From NCBI RefSeq assembly GCF_008122265.1, contig NZ_CP043042.1, positions 3,038,001 to 3,102,000 of the forward strand: DNA of 64,000 nucleotides. The letters run 5' to 3'. Both the position numbers and the translations under genes were made by a program. Within the stretch, counting starts at the first letter, position 1, and the number at the start of each line of letters is the position of its first letter. The stretch is from Marinobacter fonticola. Lineage in GTDB: Bacteria; Pseudomonadota; Gammaproteobacteria; Pseudomonadales; Oleiphilaceae. The notes beneath the pieces are model-generated. The model did no database searches and had not been told where the DNA came from. It was given only the letters and a program-made list of their open reading frames with translations. Of the stretch, positions 10,559 through 20,870 are shown one piece after another.

Positions 10559-10560
10559 GA

Positions 10561-11754
10561 TTAACGCCCCCTCCGCACACTTGATGAGTTGCTACGCTGA
10601 CGAATTTCATCCATAACCTGATCGGTCAAGGCCTGGACATCCGTGCTCTGTCCCGTGGTGTCAGACGCGCCGGAATCGGTTTGTTGCCCCGAACGCTGCT
10701 GCATCAGCCGGTCAAGCGGCAAGTACATCATATTGTTGCTGCTTTCCGCATTGATCAGCACCTTGCTGGTATTGGAATAGACATTCTGCATGGTATCGAT
10801 GTACATGCGGTCGCGGGTCACCTGCGGCGCATCGCGATAGACATTCAACAGCTCGACGAAACGCGCGGTTTCACCGTTGGCCCTCTCGATCACCTCTTCC
10901 TTATAGGCGTTGGCTTCTTCGATCATTCGCTGAGCGCGACCACGCGCTTCGGGCACGACCTTGTTGCGGTAGGTTTCGGCTTCTTCCACCAGACGCTGTT
11001 CGTCTTCCTTAGCCCGCTGAACCTCGCGGAACGACTCCTGAACTTCGGACGGCGGCTGGGTACTTTCCACGTTCACTTGAACAATCTGCAAGCCGGTACC
11101 GTACTTCTCGAGGAAGTTCTGCAAACGTTGCTCAACATTGATCGCCAAAGCGGCGCGACCTTCAGTCAGCACCTGATCAAGCTGGGAACTGCCGACTTCA
11201 TGACGCAATGCACTGTCGGTCGCAAACGCCAAGGCCTGGTTGGAATCACGCACATTGATCACATAATCGCGGGCATTGCCAACGCGGTATTGAACCTGCA
11301 GATCAACCGACACCAGATTCTCGTCCTGGGTCAGCATCTGACCCTGAGACTCCGCATTTCGTACACTGGTCACCCGCACCTTGGTCACGTTATCGATGAT
11401 GGGAACCTTGAAGCGCAAACCCGGGTTTTCAGTCGTGTGATACTTGCCAAAGCGCAGTACCACCGCCCGCTCCTGCTCATCAACGGTATAGAACGACTGG
11501 TAGATCACATAGCCCAGGAAGACGATGCCGATAATCGCGAGAATAGCGCCAAAGCCACCACTCGACGACGAGCCCCCACCGGAGCCGCCGGAGCTACCGC
11601 CCTTCTTCTTGCCGCCGAGCATCTTGTTGAGCTTATCGAGCCCCTTGCGCAGCGCTTCATCAAGATCGGGTGGACCCTGATCATTTCCACGGCGCCCCCC
11701 ACTACCCCAGGGATCGTTGTCGTTCCGATTTCCACCCGGTTCATTCCAGGCCAT
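10561..11754 (-). CDS. hflK: FtsH protease modulator HflK
   Basis: Partner of HflC. The start is MAWNEPGGNRND (ATG 11754) with GGAGAG upstream; the frame continues upstream to 11847 without support. The Gly/Asn/Asp-rich cytoplasmic N terminus, including KKKGGSSGGSGGGSSSSGG at about 50-70, precedes one membrane helix (AILAIIGIVFLGYVIYQSF). Then follow the band-7 domain with VDEQERAVVLRFGKY and a long helical region. The Ser/Gly-rich C-terminal tail ends in RRGR. 397 residues is normal. Confidence 0.95.
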   Translation of the reverse strand: MAWNEPGGNRNDNDPWGSGGRRGNDQGPPDLDEALRKGLDKLNKMLGGKKKGGSSGGSGGGSSSSGGFGAILAIIGIVFLGYVIYQSFYTVDEQERAVVLRFGKYHTTENPGLRFKVPIIDNVTKVRVTSVRNAESQGQMLTQDENLVSVDLQVQYRVGNARDYVINVRDSNQALAFATDSALRHEVGSSQLDQVLTEGRAALAINVEQRLQNFLEKYGTGLQIVQVNVESTQPPSEVQESFREVQRAKEDEQRLVEEAETYRNKVVPEARGRAQRMIEEANAYKEEVIERANGETARFVELLNVYRDAPQVTRDRMYIDTMQNVYSNTSKVLINAESSNNMMYLPLDRLMQQRSGQQTDSGASDTTGQSTDVQALTDQVMDEIRQRSNSSSVRRGR

Positions 11755-11987
11755 AATTCTCTCCGTTCGCAAACTCATCGAATGGCTGCAAATACTATGG
11801 ATTAAGGAGCCTCTGAACAAGTCCTGAATGCTCTCTTCGCGGCGCATTGGCCACAGAGGGAGCGGATCGGGACTCGGAAACCGCTCACCGACTATGATCG
11901 AGGACCGATTTTCCAGCGCTCAATAAAACGCTGCAATGCAGTGGATACAGCACAGACTCATCGAGCCTTCACGCTTTTTTGTCTTGT

Positions 11988-13292
11988 TTACTCTTTTTCT
12001 GTGTTCTCGGCGTAGCGAACCTGATCGGCGCGCATCTCGGCGCGACTCAGCAGCTGGTGCCAATCCCGGGACTGCAAGCGCACGTCCACCTGAACGTCGC
12101 CATTATCCAGATAGTGCTCGTCGACGACACTGCCAGCCTCGTGCAGCAATGCCCGTAATTTACCGTCTTTTGGACCCAGCAATATCGAAAGCTGTAGCAC
12201 ATCCTCCGCAACCCGCTCGACCACGGCGTCAAACAGCATCTGGATACCAGCACCGGTTACCGCGGAAACCCAGACTCGAACCGGGACGCCCTCCTCGTTG
12301 CGATCAACCCGAGACTGGAAGTCTTCGAGCAGGTCAATCTTGTTATAAACCTGCAGCACCGGCACCTCGTCGGCACCGATTTCAAGCAATACATCCTCGA
12401 CTTGCTCGATATTTTCGTCCCGGCGCTCGTCCGCACAATCGATAATGTGCAGCAGCAGGGACGCTTCCGTGGTTTCTTCGAGCGTGGCGCGGAACGCTTC
12501 GACCAGCTTGTGCGGCAAATGACGAATAAAGCCTACCGTGTCAGCCATGACCACCGGGCCGATATCCGGTAGATCCAGCCGGCGTAGGGTTGGATCCAGC
12601 GTCGCGAACAACTGGTCTGCGGCATAGACCGACGCCGTCGTCACATGATTGAACAACGTCGATTTTCCAGCGTTGGTATAGCCAACGAGAGAGACTGTTG
12701 GAATATCGGCTCGCTGGCGAGCGCGACGCCCCTGATTTCGCTGCCGGCGGACCTTATCCAGGCGGCGATGAATCGCCTTGATACGCCCCCGCAACAATCG
12801 ACGGTCCGTCTCCAGCTGGGTTTCGCCGGGGCCACGCAAACCGATACCCCCCTTTTGCCGCTCCAGGTGGGTCCAGCCCCGTATTAATCGGGTCGACATG
12901 TGCTCGAGCTGGGCCAGTTCCACCTGAAGCTTGCCTTCATGGGTACGGGCGCGCTGGGCAAAAATGTCCAGAATGACGCCGGTTCGGTCCAGTACGCGGC
13001 ACTTGAGTTCGCGCTCGAGGTTACGTTCTTGGCTTGGCGAGAGGGAGTGATTGAACAGCACGACGTCAGCTTCATTAACCTGGACGGCTGCACGAATTTC
13101 CTCCAACTTACCTTCACCGACGAACAGTCGGGAGCTGGGCTGGTTACGCGACCCGGTAACCTCGTCCACCGCTTCGACACCGGCCGAGCGGACAAGTTCG
13201 ACGAATTCACCCAAGTCTTCGGATTCGTTGTGGGAAGAAAAATCGATATGAACGATAACGGCTCGTTCACCGACATCAGGACGCTCAAACAA
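11988..13292 (-). CDS. hflX: GTPase HflX
   Basis: Ribosome-associated GTPase that splits stalled or stress-arrested 70S ribosomes. It has an N-terminal HflX domain with a glycine-rich SSRLFVGEGKLEEI segment, a helical linker (RGPGETQLETDRR) and a G domain with GYTNAGKSTLFN, DTVGFIRHLP and NKIDLL. I chose the TTG at 13292, giving a start like other proteobacterial HflX (MFERPDVGERAVIVH, about 434 residues), with GGAGAA upstream. An ATG at 13361 would add 23 residues that do not fit the family. The 407-base gap from hfq holds the palindromic element at 13370-13639. Confidence 0.93.
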   Translation of the reverse strand: MFERPDVGERAVIVHIDFSSHNESEDLGEFVELVRSAGVEAVDEVTGSRNQPSSRLFVGEGKLEEIRAAVQVNEADVVLFNHSLSPSQERNLERELKCRVLDRTGVILDIFAQRARTHEGKLQVELAQLEHMSTRLIRGWTHLERQKGGIGLRGPGETQLETDRRLLRGRIKAIHRRLDKVRRQRNQGRRARQRADIPTVSLVGYTNAGKSTLFNHVTTASVYAADQLFATLDPTLRRLDLPDIGPVVMADTVGFIRHLPHKLVEAFRATLEETTEASLLLHIIDCADERRDENIEQVEDVLLEIGADEVPVLQVYNKIDLLEDFQSRVDRNEEGVPVRVWVSAVTGAGIQMLFDAVVERVAEDVLQLSILLGPKDGKLRALLHEAGSVVDEHYLDNGDVQVDVRLQSRDWHQLLSRAEMRADQVRYAENTEKE

Positions 13293-13369
13293 GGAGCAGC
13301 TTCTCCAGGAAAAACGGGGAATGGATGCTGCCAGAGCACATCGAACGATCTGCCCTGGCAAACAGCGAG

Positions 13370-13639
13370 CTAGTGCACTGTTTGGTTAATTCGCTGACTT
13401 AATGAGGCCCTGAGAATCTGGATGGCAAGGCGCGGCGGCGGAGGTGTGGTGGTTCCACATCGAGTCGCCGCAACGCCGCTAGCCAGATTCTCAGGGCCTC
13501 CCTTCGGGCGAGCGTCTGAAGGCTTTGGTTCTGCGTTGCTGCTCTTTGACATGGAACCACCATGCCTGCAGACCAGCGCCTTGCCCAAAGCCTTCAGAAG
13601 CTCGCAGTAAGTCAGCGAATTAACCAAACAGAGCACTAG
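13370..13639. repeat. 270-bp long-palindrome (MITE-like) element between hfq and hflX
   Basis: Terminal arms of 32 bases (13370-13401 and 13608-13639) are inverted copies with one mismatch, starting and ending in CTAG. Further arms lie on the same symmetry axis: 13424-13433 with 13576-13585 (10/10) and 13447-13457 with 13552-13562 (11/11). Two off-axis hairpins lie inside: 13404-13421 with 13483-13500 (18/18) and 13508-13528 with 13585-13605 (20/21). No transposase or convincing ORF is inside. The element sits in the transcribed spacer between hfq and hflX. It could be a non-autonomous mobile element or a structured RNA. Confidence 0.85.
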
Positions 13640-13699
13640 GATGACAGGCGGCCGGAATCATGACGAAAACCGACCAATCAAATCAGCCGCCTGAAACTA

Positions 13700-13951
13700 T
13701 CAAACTTCGCCTTCAACCTCGCCAGCTGCATTTTGCTGCGGAATTCTGACATTGCGGGCAGGCACAACCGTTGAAATGGCATGCTTGTAAACCATCTGGC
13801 TCACTGTATTCTTCAACAGGATCACGAACTGATCGAACGATTCGATCTGTCCTTGCAGCTTGATCCCGTTAACCAGGAAGATGGACACCGGAATGCGTTC
13901 CTTGCGCAGTGCATTGAGGTAAGGGTCTTGTAAAGAGTGCCCTTTTGACAT
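13700..13951 (-). CDS. hfq: RNA chaperone Hfq
   Basis: Hexameric Sm-like protein that anneals small RNAs to mRNAs. The 83-residue sequence begins [20 protein letters not shown] and contains Sm1 ([20 protein letters not shown]) and Sm2 ([10 protein letters not shown]) with the proximal-face residues Gln8, Asp9, Lys56 and His57 in place. The C-terminal tail is short and acidic. AGGAGA precedes the ATG at 13951. miaA lies upstream (188-base gap), the classical order. Confidence 0.98.
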   Translation of the reverse strand: MSKGHSLQDPYLNALRKERIPVSIFLVNGIKLQGQIESFDQFVILLKNTVSQMVYKHAISTVVPARNVRIPQQNAAGEVEGEV

Positions 13952-14138
13952 GTTATTTTCTCCTGTTTTTTTAGTCGCAGATCGTCTGGTAGAAAGCGGA
14001 TTACCGCTGTTGCAAATATCAGCAGAGGCAACCCCGAACAGGTTTGGGACTCAGCACGCTTCGTCTCAAGCCCGAACAATAAGATACCGGCCACTCTTCA
14101 AGACCGGCTTAAAATAACTTGACCACGATAGTCCTAAG

Positions 14139-15152
14139 TTACCTAATCAATGTGGTGCGAGATTCGATGATTTTCAAGGCGCGCATTGAAGAACTTGACG
14201 AATCGGCATTGATCCAGTGCAAATCGTTCCATTTTCGCAGCCAGGTCAACTGGCGTTTGGCCAACTGTCGTGTGGCAGCGACGCCCTTATCCACAAACGT
14301 CGGATAGTCAATGTCGCCATCCAGCCACGACCAAGCTTGCCGATACCCTACACACCGGATGGACGGCAACCCGGGATGAAGATCGCCCCGAGCCTGCAAG
14401 GCACGGACCTCATCCACAAATCCCGATGCCAGCATCTTGTCGAATCGCAAACGGATACGTTCGTGGAGCACGGATCGATCATTGGGCCCGATCGCCAGCT
14501 GCACCGCATTATACGGGAGCCCCCCGGGTGCGTCTGCCTGCCAGCGCGTTAAATACGGGTAATCCACGTTGTCCCGGTCTCGCTCCGGAGACTCACTGGA
14601 CCAGGCCTCGGAGATTGGCCGACCGGATATGAGCACCACTTCCAACGCCCGCAATACGCGTTGCCGGTTATTGGGGTGGATGGCCCCAGCCGCCACAGGG
14701 TCACGCCTCGCGAGTTCAGCGTGCAACGCCGGCCACCCCTCCTGCGTGGCACGCGCTTCGAGCTCAGCCCGCAACGCCGGGTCCGCGCCTGGCATGTCCG
14801 CAAGCCCATGCAGCAGAGCCTTGTAGTACATCATCGTGCCGCCGACCAGCAACGGAATACGTCCACGCCCTGAGATTTCCGACATTTCACGGAGGGCGTC
14901 GCGACGAAAATCCGCCACCGAATAGGTGTCAGCCGGATCGCAGATATCAATCAGACGGTGCGGAGCCCTGAAAAGTTCCTCAGCGGAGGGTTTTGCCGTG
15001 CCGATATCCATATTCCGGTAAATCATGGCGGAATCGACGCTGATAATATCGCACGGCAACCGCTTGCAAAGGTCGATGGCGAGATCCGTCTTACCCGCCG
15101 CTGTCGGTCCCATCAAGAAGATGGCCGGGGGCAGGTTCCGCTCCAAAGTCAT
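14139..15152 (-). CDS. miaA: tRNA dimethylallyltransferase MiaA
   Basis: Adds a dimethylallyl group to N6 of A37 in tRNAs reading UNN codons. It has the P-loop [17 protein letters not shown] and the family motif [41 protein letters not shown] and the C-terminal [15 protein letters not shown] are also present. Length 337 (E. coli 316). The start codon lies three bases after the mutL stop, so the two are probably translationally coupled. Confidence 0.97.
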   Translation of the reverse strand: MTLERNLPPAIFLMGPTAAGKTDLAIDLCKRLPCDIISVDSAMIYRNMDIGTAKPSAEELFRAPHRLIDICDPADTYSVADFRRDALREMSEISGRGRIPLLVGGTMMYYKALLHGLADMPGADPALRAELEARATQEGWPALHAELARRDPVAAGAIHPNNRQRVLRALEVVLISGRPISEAWSSESPERDRDNVDYPYLTRWQADAPGGLPYNAVQLAIGPNDRSVLHERIRLRFDKMLASGFVDEVRALQARGDLHPGLPSIRCVGYRQAWSWLDGDIDYPTFVDKGVAATRQLAKRQLTWLRKWNDLHWINADSSSSSMRALKIIESRTTLIR

Positions 15153-15155
15153 GGT

Positions 15156-17051
15156 TCAGCGCCCGCGCAGGAAGAGCTTGTCCAACTCGCCCACAGTGAC
15201 CAGGGTCCATGTGGGCCGGCCGTGATTGCACTGACCGCTACGCTCGGTGGCTTCCATATCGCGCAGCAGAGCATTCATTTCCGGGATGGTCAGCTGGCGG
15301 TTGGCGCGCACCGAGCCATGACAGGCCATCGTACCCAGCAACTCGTTGGTGACCGCTCTCACCCGGTCCGACTGGCCGTGCTCCATGAGATCGGATACGA
15401 CATCTCGAACCAACTGCTCCGTATCCGCACCGCGCAGCAGCGCTGGAATCTGCCGCACCACCAGGGTTTCCGGCCCCATGCGCTCCAGCTGTAGGCCTAG
15501 AGCCTGGAGTTCCTCGACGTGCGTTTCCGCCACACCGGCTTCCCGCTGACTCACGGCAAGCGTCACCGGGACCAGTAACGGCTGGCTCTTGAGATCCTGC
15601 GCCTCAAGTGCAACCTTCATACGCTCGTACGTAATACGCTCATGAGCCGCATGCATATCCACGACGATCATGCCCGCACGGGTTTGTGCGAGGATATAGA
15701 TACCATGCAGTTGCGCTATGGCGAAGCCAAGCGGCGGCTCCTCGTTGCCGGTCTGCGGCGGGGTCGGCATGGGCTGCACAGAAGCAGTTATCGGCGGAGC
15801 CTCGGCAACACCCAGCTCGGCCTGGGCAGAACCGCCCTGCTGGGTTCCACCTCCGCCGTTCAGAGACTGGTAGAACGCCATCTGGTCCTGCGCCTGCCAG
15901 GCGACCGGACGCTGGCCGCCGTAAGCCGAAAATGCCGCGCCACCGCCATTCCGTTCGCCGCCATTCGTCGCGGCATGCGCGTCTGGCGGCGCGTAGCCGG
16001 CTTCACGGCTTAGCGATTGAGCAACCGCACCGTGCATATGATCCTGGGGTTTCACCTCACCCAGCGCCCGGTGCAACGTGCGGAAAATGAAATCATGCAC
16101 CAGGCGCCCGTCGCGGAACCGCACTTCGTGCTTGGTCGGATGCACGTTCACATCGACGTTGGCCGGATCCAGCTCCAGATAAAGCACAAACGCCGGATGG
16201 CGGTTGTTGTAAAGTACGTCCCGATACGCCTGGCGCACCGCATGAGCGACCAGGCGATCGCGAATCACCCGGCCGTTGACGAAAAAGTACTGGAGATCTG
16301 CCTGACTGCGGGAGAACGTGGGGAGCGCAACCCAGCCCCAAAGCCGCAGCCCCGATGCTTCGGCATCGATTACGACAGCGTTGTCGATAAATTGCTGACC
16401 GCATAGGGCGCCAATTCGGCGCTCCCGATCCAGTGGAGTCATGGCCGGTCGCAGGCTCTGAATGGCTCGCTGATTGTGGCGCAGCGTGAATCCGGTTTCG
16501 AAGCGGGCAAGAGCCTGGCGCCGGATGCATTCTTCGACATGACCGAACTCGGTTTTCTCGGTTCGGAGAAACTTGCGCCGGGCCGGCGTATTGAAAAACA
16601 GGTCTCGGACTTCCACCGTGGTGCCCACCGGGTGGGCTGCCGGCGATAGCCGGGCATCCATATCCCGTCCTTCCACCTCCACCCGGCTCGCGGCATCGCA
16701 GCCTTCCGTTCGTGACGTCAGCGACAGGCGCGACACGGAACTGATGCTGGCCAGAGCCTCACCGCGAAACCCCAGGGAGGCCACCGCCTCAAGATCGTCC
16801 AAGTCGGCAATCTTGCTGGTAGCATGCCGGCTCAACGCCAGCGGTAAATCGTCTTCGGCGATTCCGGAGCCTGTATCTCTGACCCGAATCAGCTTGACGC
16901 CACCCTGCTCAACTTCGATTTCAACCCGATCGGCCTTGGCATCGAGGGCGTTTTCCACCAGCTCCTTGACCACGGACGCTGGCCGTTCGACCACCTCGCC
17001 GGCAGCGATCTGATTGGCAAGTCGGGGACTGAGCAGACGAATGGCAGGCAT
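15156..17051 (-). CDS. mutL: DNA mismatch repair protein MutL
   Basis: GHKL ATPase that links MutS to strand incision. ATPase motifs [17 protein letters not shown] and [11 protein letters not shown] are all present. A Gly/Gln/Ala-rich linker (about 340-430) leads to the C-terminal dimerisation domain. There the endonuclease signature D-M-H-A-x2-E-x4-E ([13 protein letters not shown]) and the zinc-site motifs CHGSVR and QCNHGRPT are intact. This indicates an endonuclease-type MutL, as in bacteria lacking MutH. The start [20 protein letters not shown] (ATG 17051) fits the family; the frame runs upstream to 17102. 631 residues. Confidence 0.96.
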   Translation of the reverse strand: MPAIRLLSPRLANQIAAGEVVERPASVVKELVENALDAKADRVEIEVEQGGVKLIRVRDTGSGIAEDDLPLALSRHATSKIADLDDLEAVASLGFRGEALASISSVSRLSLTSRTEGCDAASRVEVEGRDMDARLSPAAHPVGTTVEVRDLFFNTPARRKFLRTEKTEFGHVEECIRRQALARFETGFTLRHNQRAIQSLRPAMTPLDRERRIGALCGQQFIDNAVVIDAEASGLRLWGWVALPTFSRSQADLQYFFVNGRVIRDRLVAHAVRQAYRDVLYNNRHPAFVLYLELDPANVDVNVHPTKHEVRFRDGRLVHDFIFRTLHRALGEVKPQDHMHGAVAQSLSREAGYAPPDAHAATNGGERNGGGAAFSAYGGQRPVAWQAQDQMAFYQSLNGGGGTQQGGSAQAELGVAEAPPITASVQPMPTPPQTGNEEPPLGFAIAQLHGIYILAQTRAGMIVVDMHAAHERITYERMKVALEAQDLKSQPLLVPVTLAVSQREAGVAETHVEELQALGLQLERMGPETLVVRQIPALLRGADTEQLVRDVVSDLMEHGQSDRVRAVTNELLGTMACHGSVRANRQLTIPEMNALLRDMEATERSGQCNHGRPTWTLVTVGELDKLFLRGR

Positions 17052-17148
17052 AAGACAAGAGGGCGCCTCTGTTAAAGGGTTTACGTTGAGCGGTCTGCGC
17101 AATCACGATTGACCAACTCGCGCAACATAATACCAGAGACAAGGGCTT

Positions 17149-17183
17149 GGGCTCAGGTCGAAATCATACATCGGCCTGAGCCC
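17149..17183 (-). other. Hairpin in the amiB-mutL spacer
   Basis: Nine-base perfect inverted repeat (17149-17157 with 17175-17183) around a 17-base loop in the 168-base gap between amiB and mutL. On the minus strand it is not followed by a T-run, so an ordinary terminator is doubtful. It may attenuate, or stabilise the mRNA end. Confidence 0.4.
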
Positions 17184-17219
17184 GATACGGGCGGGGTATA
17201 AAGTTGCCCCAACTGAAGA

Positions 17220-18572
17220 TCAGGAGGTAGGAACGCTAATAGTCTGGCCGATGACGACCTGGTCGCTGTTCAGATTATTGATTTCCTTGATCCGACTCAC
17301 GGTCGTTGAGTAGCGACGCGCCACGTCGGAAAGCGTATCCCCACGCTGGATGCGGTAGGAGGCAACCCCGCCGTCATTGCGCTTTTTCCAGGCTAGCAGG
17401 GTGCCGGGTGGCGGAGTGTCGTTGAAATAGGCAGAGATACCTTGCCAGATAGCCCGCGCCAGTTTGTCTTGATAACTGGAGGATTGCAGGTTTTTCTCCT
17501 CCTGGGGATTGGAGATGAAGCCCGCTTCCACCAGAATCGACGGAATGTCGGGTGATTTGAGAACCACGAACGCGGCCTGCTCTACGCCGGATTTGTGCAG
17601 ACGGGCAACATTGCCGAGATTACGTAGCACATAGTCCCCGACGCCCACGCTGGCATTGATGCTGGCTGTCATTGACAGGTCCAGCAGAACGCCCGCGAGC
17701 ACGTCATTTTTGTCTCCCAGCGACACCCCACCGACGCCGCCGATCAGGTCGGACCGATTCTCGTTGCGCGCCAACCAGCGCGCGGTCTCACTGGTGGCTC
17801 CGCGCTGGGATAACGCAAACACCGATGCACCCCGGGGCTGTGAGGTACGAAAAGCGTCTGCATGCACGGAGATAAAGAGATCGGCATTCTGCTTTCGTGC
17901 CAGCAGCGTCCGGCTGCGAAGATCGACATAGTAGTCGCCATCCCGGGTAAGCCGGGCCTTGAAGCCCGGCTGGGCGTCCACCAGTTCCTTTATCCTTCGC
18001 GAAAGCCGCAGAACGACGTCTTTTTCACGCGTGCCGCTGGGGCCAATAGCGCCAGGATCCTCTCCCCCGTGACCCGCATCGATGACGACGATAACATCCC
18101 GCTTGCCATCCCTGTTGTCACTGAGTACGGGCTGACGCGGCTCGCTGCGCCGAAGCCCGTTTTCATCGATAAGATCCAGCACCAGGCGATGGCCATATTG
18201 CTGGTTCGGCTCCAATTGAAAGCTGCGGGGCTTGATTTCGGACTTGAGGTCAAGCACGACACGCAGGTCGTTGCCGTTGCGTGGCGCACTGCGAATACGG
18301 CGAATCGGGCTGCCGGACAAATCCAACGTCTCCAGATTTGCCTGCAAGGTCGTATTCTCAATGTCGATGACCAACCGATCCGGATTCTGCAGCGCAAAAA
18401 TGGTGTGTTCGACGGCATTGCCTAAATCGAGCACTAACCGGGTATGGTCCGGCGCCGGCCAGATGCGCGCGCTGTTCACAGCCCCGCCTGCTTGAACGCC
18501 TGTCGCCACGAGGATTAACACCACAATCTGCAGGAACAATCCCGTCAGCGAAAACTGCCTCATACTGCTCAT
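17220..18572 (-). CDS. amiB: N-acetylmuramoyl-L-alanine amidase (AmiB type)
   Basis: Periplasmic zinc amidase that cuts septal peptidoglycan during daughter-cell separation. The Sec signal peptide ends ...VATGVQA. It is followed by an AMIN domain (ARIWPAPDHTRLVLDL), an Amidase_3 domain with zinc ligands in DAGHGGEDPGAIG, SVHADAF and LVEAGFISNPQE, and a C-terminal LysM (YRIQRGDTLSDVARRYS). The LysM and the tsaE-amiB-mutL order favour AmiB over AmiA/C. I took ATG 18572, with AAGGA 9 bases upstream. ATG 18599, 13 bases after tsaE, and ATG 18563 are alternatives. Confidence 0.92.
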   Translation of the reverse strand: MSSMRQFSLTGLFLQIVVLILVATGVQAGGAVNSARIWPAPDHTRLVLDLGNAVEHTIFALQNPDRLVIDIENTTLQANLETLDLSGSPIRRIRSAPRNGNDLRVVLDLKSEIKPRSFQLEPNQQYGHRLVLDLIDENGLRRSEPRQPVLSDNRDGKRDVIVVIDAGHGGEDPGAIGPSGTREKDVVLRLSRRIKELVDAQPGFKARLTRDGDYYVDLRSRTLLARKQNADLFISVHADAFRTSQPRGASVFALSQRGATSETARWLARNENRSDLIGGVGGVSLGDKNDVLAGVLLDLSMTASINASVGVGDYVLRNLGNVARLHKSGVEQAAFVVLKSPDIPSILVEAGFISNPQEEKNLQSSSYQDKLARAIWQGISAYFNDTPPPGTLLAWKKRNDGGVASYRIQRGDTLSDVARRYSTTVSRIKEINNLNSDQVVIGQTISVPTS

Positions 18573-18612
18573 CGCTCTCAGTCCTTTCATCTCGCGCATC
18601 CGTGACGGCCTA

Positions 18613-19134
18613 TTAGCTGATCCAGCCGCTATTCAGGCTTGTATAAAGTGTGTCCAGAAGTTGCTGCCCTGCGGGTGTACCCGCAGTCAGCCGAGCCTGG
18701 CGACCAGCTCCGGCCATCGTTAGGGCGATCGCACAATCCGCTGCAGGCAGAATGCCCTCGCCCCGCTCCGGCCACTCGATCAGGCACACAGCACCGTTTT
18801 CGAGATAGTCACGAATACCCATGTATTCCAGTTCTTCAGGGTCACCCAACCGGTAGAGATCAAAGTGATAAACCGGTGGCTGAAGCTCTTCGTAAGGCTC
18901 CACCAGGGTGTAGGTTGGGCTTTTGACAGCGCCGGTGTGGCCAAGGCTACGAATAACCCCCCTGCTGAAGGTGGTTTTACCCGCCCCAAGGTCGCCGCTC
19001 AAATGCAGAACACAGCCCTCACCCGCTGTCCGCAAGGCCTGAACCAGCAACGCCCCGAGTTGCTCTGTGGACGACTCGTCAGGCAAATGAACACTCAGCT
19101 CGGCTTTGCTCACGGGAGCACACTCCATTTCCAT
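18613..19134 (-). CDS. tsaE: tRNA threonylcarbamoyladenosine ATPase TsaE
   Basis: ATPase required for t6A37 formation with TsaB and TsaD. Walker A HLSGDLGAGKTTFSRG, the family SPTYTLVEPYE, and VYHFDLYRLGDPEELEYMG are clear. From the ATG at 19134 the product is 173 residues. The frame remains open to a TTG at 19197 whose TTGA would overlap the nnr stop, so a longer coupled form is possible. Ribosome binding sites are weak for both. It sits between nnr and amiB as in Pseudomonas. Confidence 0.94.
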   Translation of the reverse strand: MEMECAPVSKAELSVHLPDESSTEQLGALLVQALRTAGEGCVLHLSGDLGAGKTTFSRGVIRSLGHTGAVKSPTYTLVEPYEELQPPVYHFDLYRLGDPEELEYMGIRDYLENGAVCLIEWPERGEGILPAADCAIALTMAGAGRQARLTAGTPAGQQLLDTLYTSLNSGWIS

Positions 19135-19193
19135 CAATTCTGCCAACCCACCTTTCAATTCCACGGCTACCGGCCGTTGGCGAACGCCGAAAG

Positions 19194-20765
19194 TCAACGA
19201 TAGCCAAGCGGAATCAACACGCCCTCAGCCTCGCCCAACACCTGAGGAATCCGATCTATCACGTCCATCGGCAGCAACCCCATAAAACCTTTATCCAGGG
19301 CCGCCCGGTCAGCCGCCTCCGCGTGAAGGCTTGCACCAATCACCGCTGCCTCGGACGGCGCTATACCCTGTACCGCCAGGGAGCCGATAATTCCCGAAAG
19401 CACATCGCCCATGCCGCCGGTGGCCATGCCCGGGTTGCCGCCCTGGACCAGAACCGGAGCACCCATATCGGCGGCATAAACCAGCGTTCCCGCGCCTTTG
19501 AGAAGCACCACGCCGCCGTAACGTTGCTCCATTTGCTGGATAGCGCCGAGACGATCACTGTTTACCGCCTTGTTCTCGACCCCTAGCAGGCGGGCCGCTT
19601 CGCCGGGGTGGGGCGTCAGAATCCAGTTGTCGTGCCGCCCGGGTGCGCGAGACGACAGCATATTCAGCCCGTCTGCATCCATCAAGACGGGGCCGTCGAA
19701 GTCCATGATCCGCTGCAGCATCTGCTGCCCCCATGCCCCCTGACCGGCTCCCGGCCCGAAGACCACACCATCGGCCGCTTGCAGCAACGCTTCCAGCTCG
19801 TTGCCGTGGGTCAAGCCATGAACCAGCAGACTCGGACAGCGAGCTAGCGCCGGCGCCACATGCTCCGGCCGAGTGGCCAGCGTGACCAGGCCCGCTCCGG
19901 TTCGAGCTGCGGCTTCCGCCGTCAGCAGCGCCGCGCCGCCGAAACCGCGCTCACCGGCCACCACCAGAACGTGGCCGCAATGACCTTTGTGCGCCCCGCG
20001 AGACCGCACCGGTAGTCGCGAAGCTACCGCATTCCAGTCCACGCGGCGGGCAACGGGGTCTACCCGCGAGGCTATTTCTCCGGGAACCCCCAAGACATCG
20101 AATATCACGTCACCGGAAACGTCCGGCCCCTTACCTGTCAACAAGCCAGCCTTCAAACCGATAAAGGTCACGGTCACCCCAGCCTTGACGGCATCGCTCT
20201 CGATCCAGCCCGTCGATGCGTTCAATCCTGACGGCACATCGATCGCCAATACCGGGCGACCGCTGGCGTTGAGCTGGGCGATCACCCGATCGAATGGCTG
20301 GCGCAACGCACCGGTGATGCCAGTACCTAACAGGGCATCGACAACGACATCGGCGGCAGCGAGGCGATCCGTCAGGTCGCTTTCTCCGAGGGTCTCGTAT
20401 TGTTCAATATCGAGCCCGATGTCCTGGGCCGTTTCGTAAGCCGTCAGAGCGTCGCCTTTCAACTTCGCCGGATCCGCGACCGCAACACAGCGCACCTCCA
20501 ACCCTTGACGGCAGGCTGCTGCGGCCACCAAATAGCCGTCACCGCCGTTATTCCCGGCACCGCAAAGTACCAGCACCGTCTTGGCATTAGGCCAATGCCG
20601 TGCCAACTGTCTAAAGCCGGATCGGGCCGCGCGCTGCATCAGCTCGAAGCCGGGCACCCCGAATTCATCTATGGCGCATCGATCGAGCGCTTGCACCCCA
20701 TCCGCAGTGTACAAGCTCTCTGGTAAACTGGAACTTTCAGCAGCGCTCATCGGTCTGTGTATCAC
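19194..20765 (-). CDS. nnr: Bifunctional NAD(P)H-hydrate epimerase/dehydratase
   Basis: Repairs hydrated NAD(P)H. The N-terminal YjeF epimerase domain carries VLCGAGNNGGDGYLVAAAA and IDVPSGLNASTG. The C-terminal ADP-dependent dehydratase domain carries GPGAGQGAWGQ, LMDADGLNML, LTPHPGEAARLLG and NPGMATGGMGDVLSG. The 523-residue length is as expected for the fused form. Start is GTG 20765, with CAAGG 7-8 bases upstream; ATG 20750 is an alternative. It is the first gene of the leftward superoperon and is divergent from queG. Confidence 0.95.
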   Translation of the reverse strand: MIHRPMSAAESSSLPESLYTADGVQALDRCAIDEFGVPGFELMQRAARSGFRQLARHWPNAKTVLVLCGAGNNGGDGYLVAAAACRQGLEVRCVAVADPAKLKGDALTAYETAQDIGLDIEQYETLGESDLTDRLAAADVVVDALLGTGITGALRQPFDRVIAQLNASGRPVLAIDVPSGLNASTGWIESDAVKAGVTVTFIGLKAGLLTGKGPDVSGDVIFDVLGVPGEIASRVDPVARRVDWNAVASRLPVRSRGAHKGHCGHVLVVAGERGFGGAALLTAEAAARTGAGLVTLATRPEHVAPALARCPSLLVHGLTHGNELEALLQAADGVVFGPGAGQGAWGQQMLQRIMDFDGPVLMDADGLNMLSSRAPGRHDNWILTPHPGEAARLLGVENKAVNSDRLGAIQQMEQRYGGVVLLKGAGTLVYAADMGAPVLVQGGNPGMATGGMGDVLSGIIGSLAVQGIAPSEAAVIGASLHAEAADRAALDKGFMGLLPMDVIDRIPQVLGEAEGVLIPLGYR

Positions 20766-20870
20766 CTTAGGGCCTTGCAGCCTCCCTGAAAAAACAGAAT
20801 CCGGTTGAAATCATTCGGCCAGATGCCTGTTAAGCATAGCAAAACGATCGAAAAGGTCATAACTTAATCA

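Noticed and set aside
10681..11805. 374-codon open frame opposite hflK
   Set aside because: Antisense shadow; composition and lack of a start signal argue against a gene.
13422..13636. Short ORFs inside the palindromic element
   Set aside because: They arise from the symmetry of the element and have no ribosome binding site.
13370..13639. Integron attC site or insertion sequence
   Set aside because: No transposase or integrase is present, and the core sites GTTRRRY/RYYYAAC of attC are not arranged at the ends. A MITE-like or structured element fits better.
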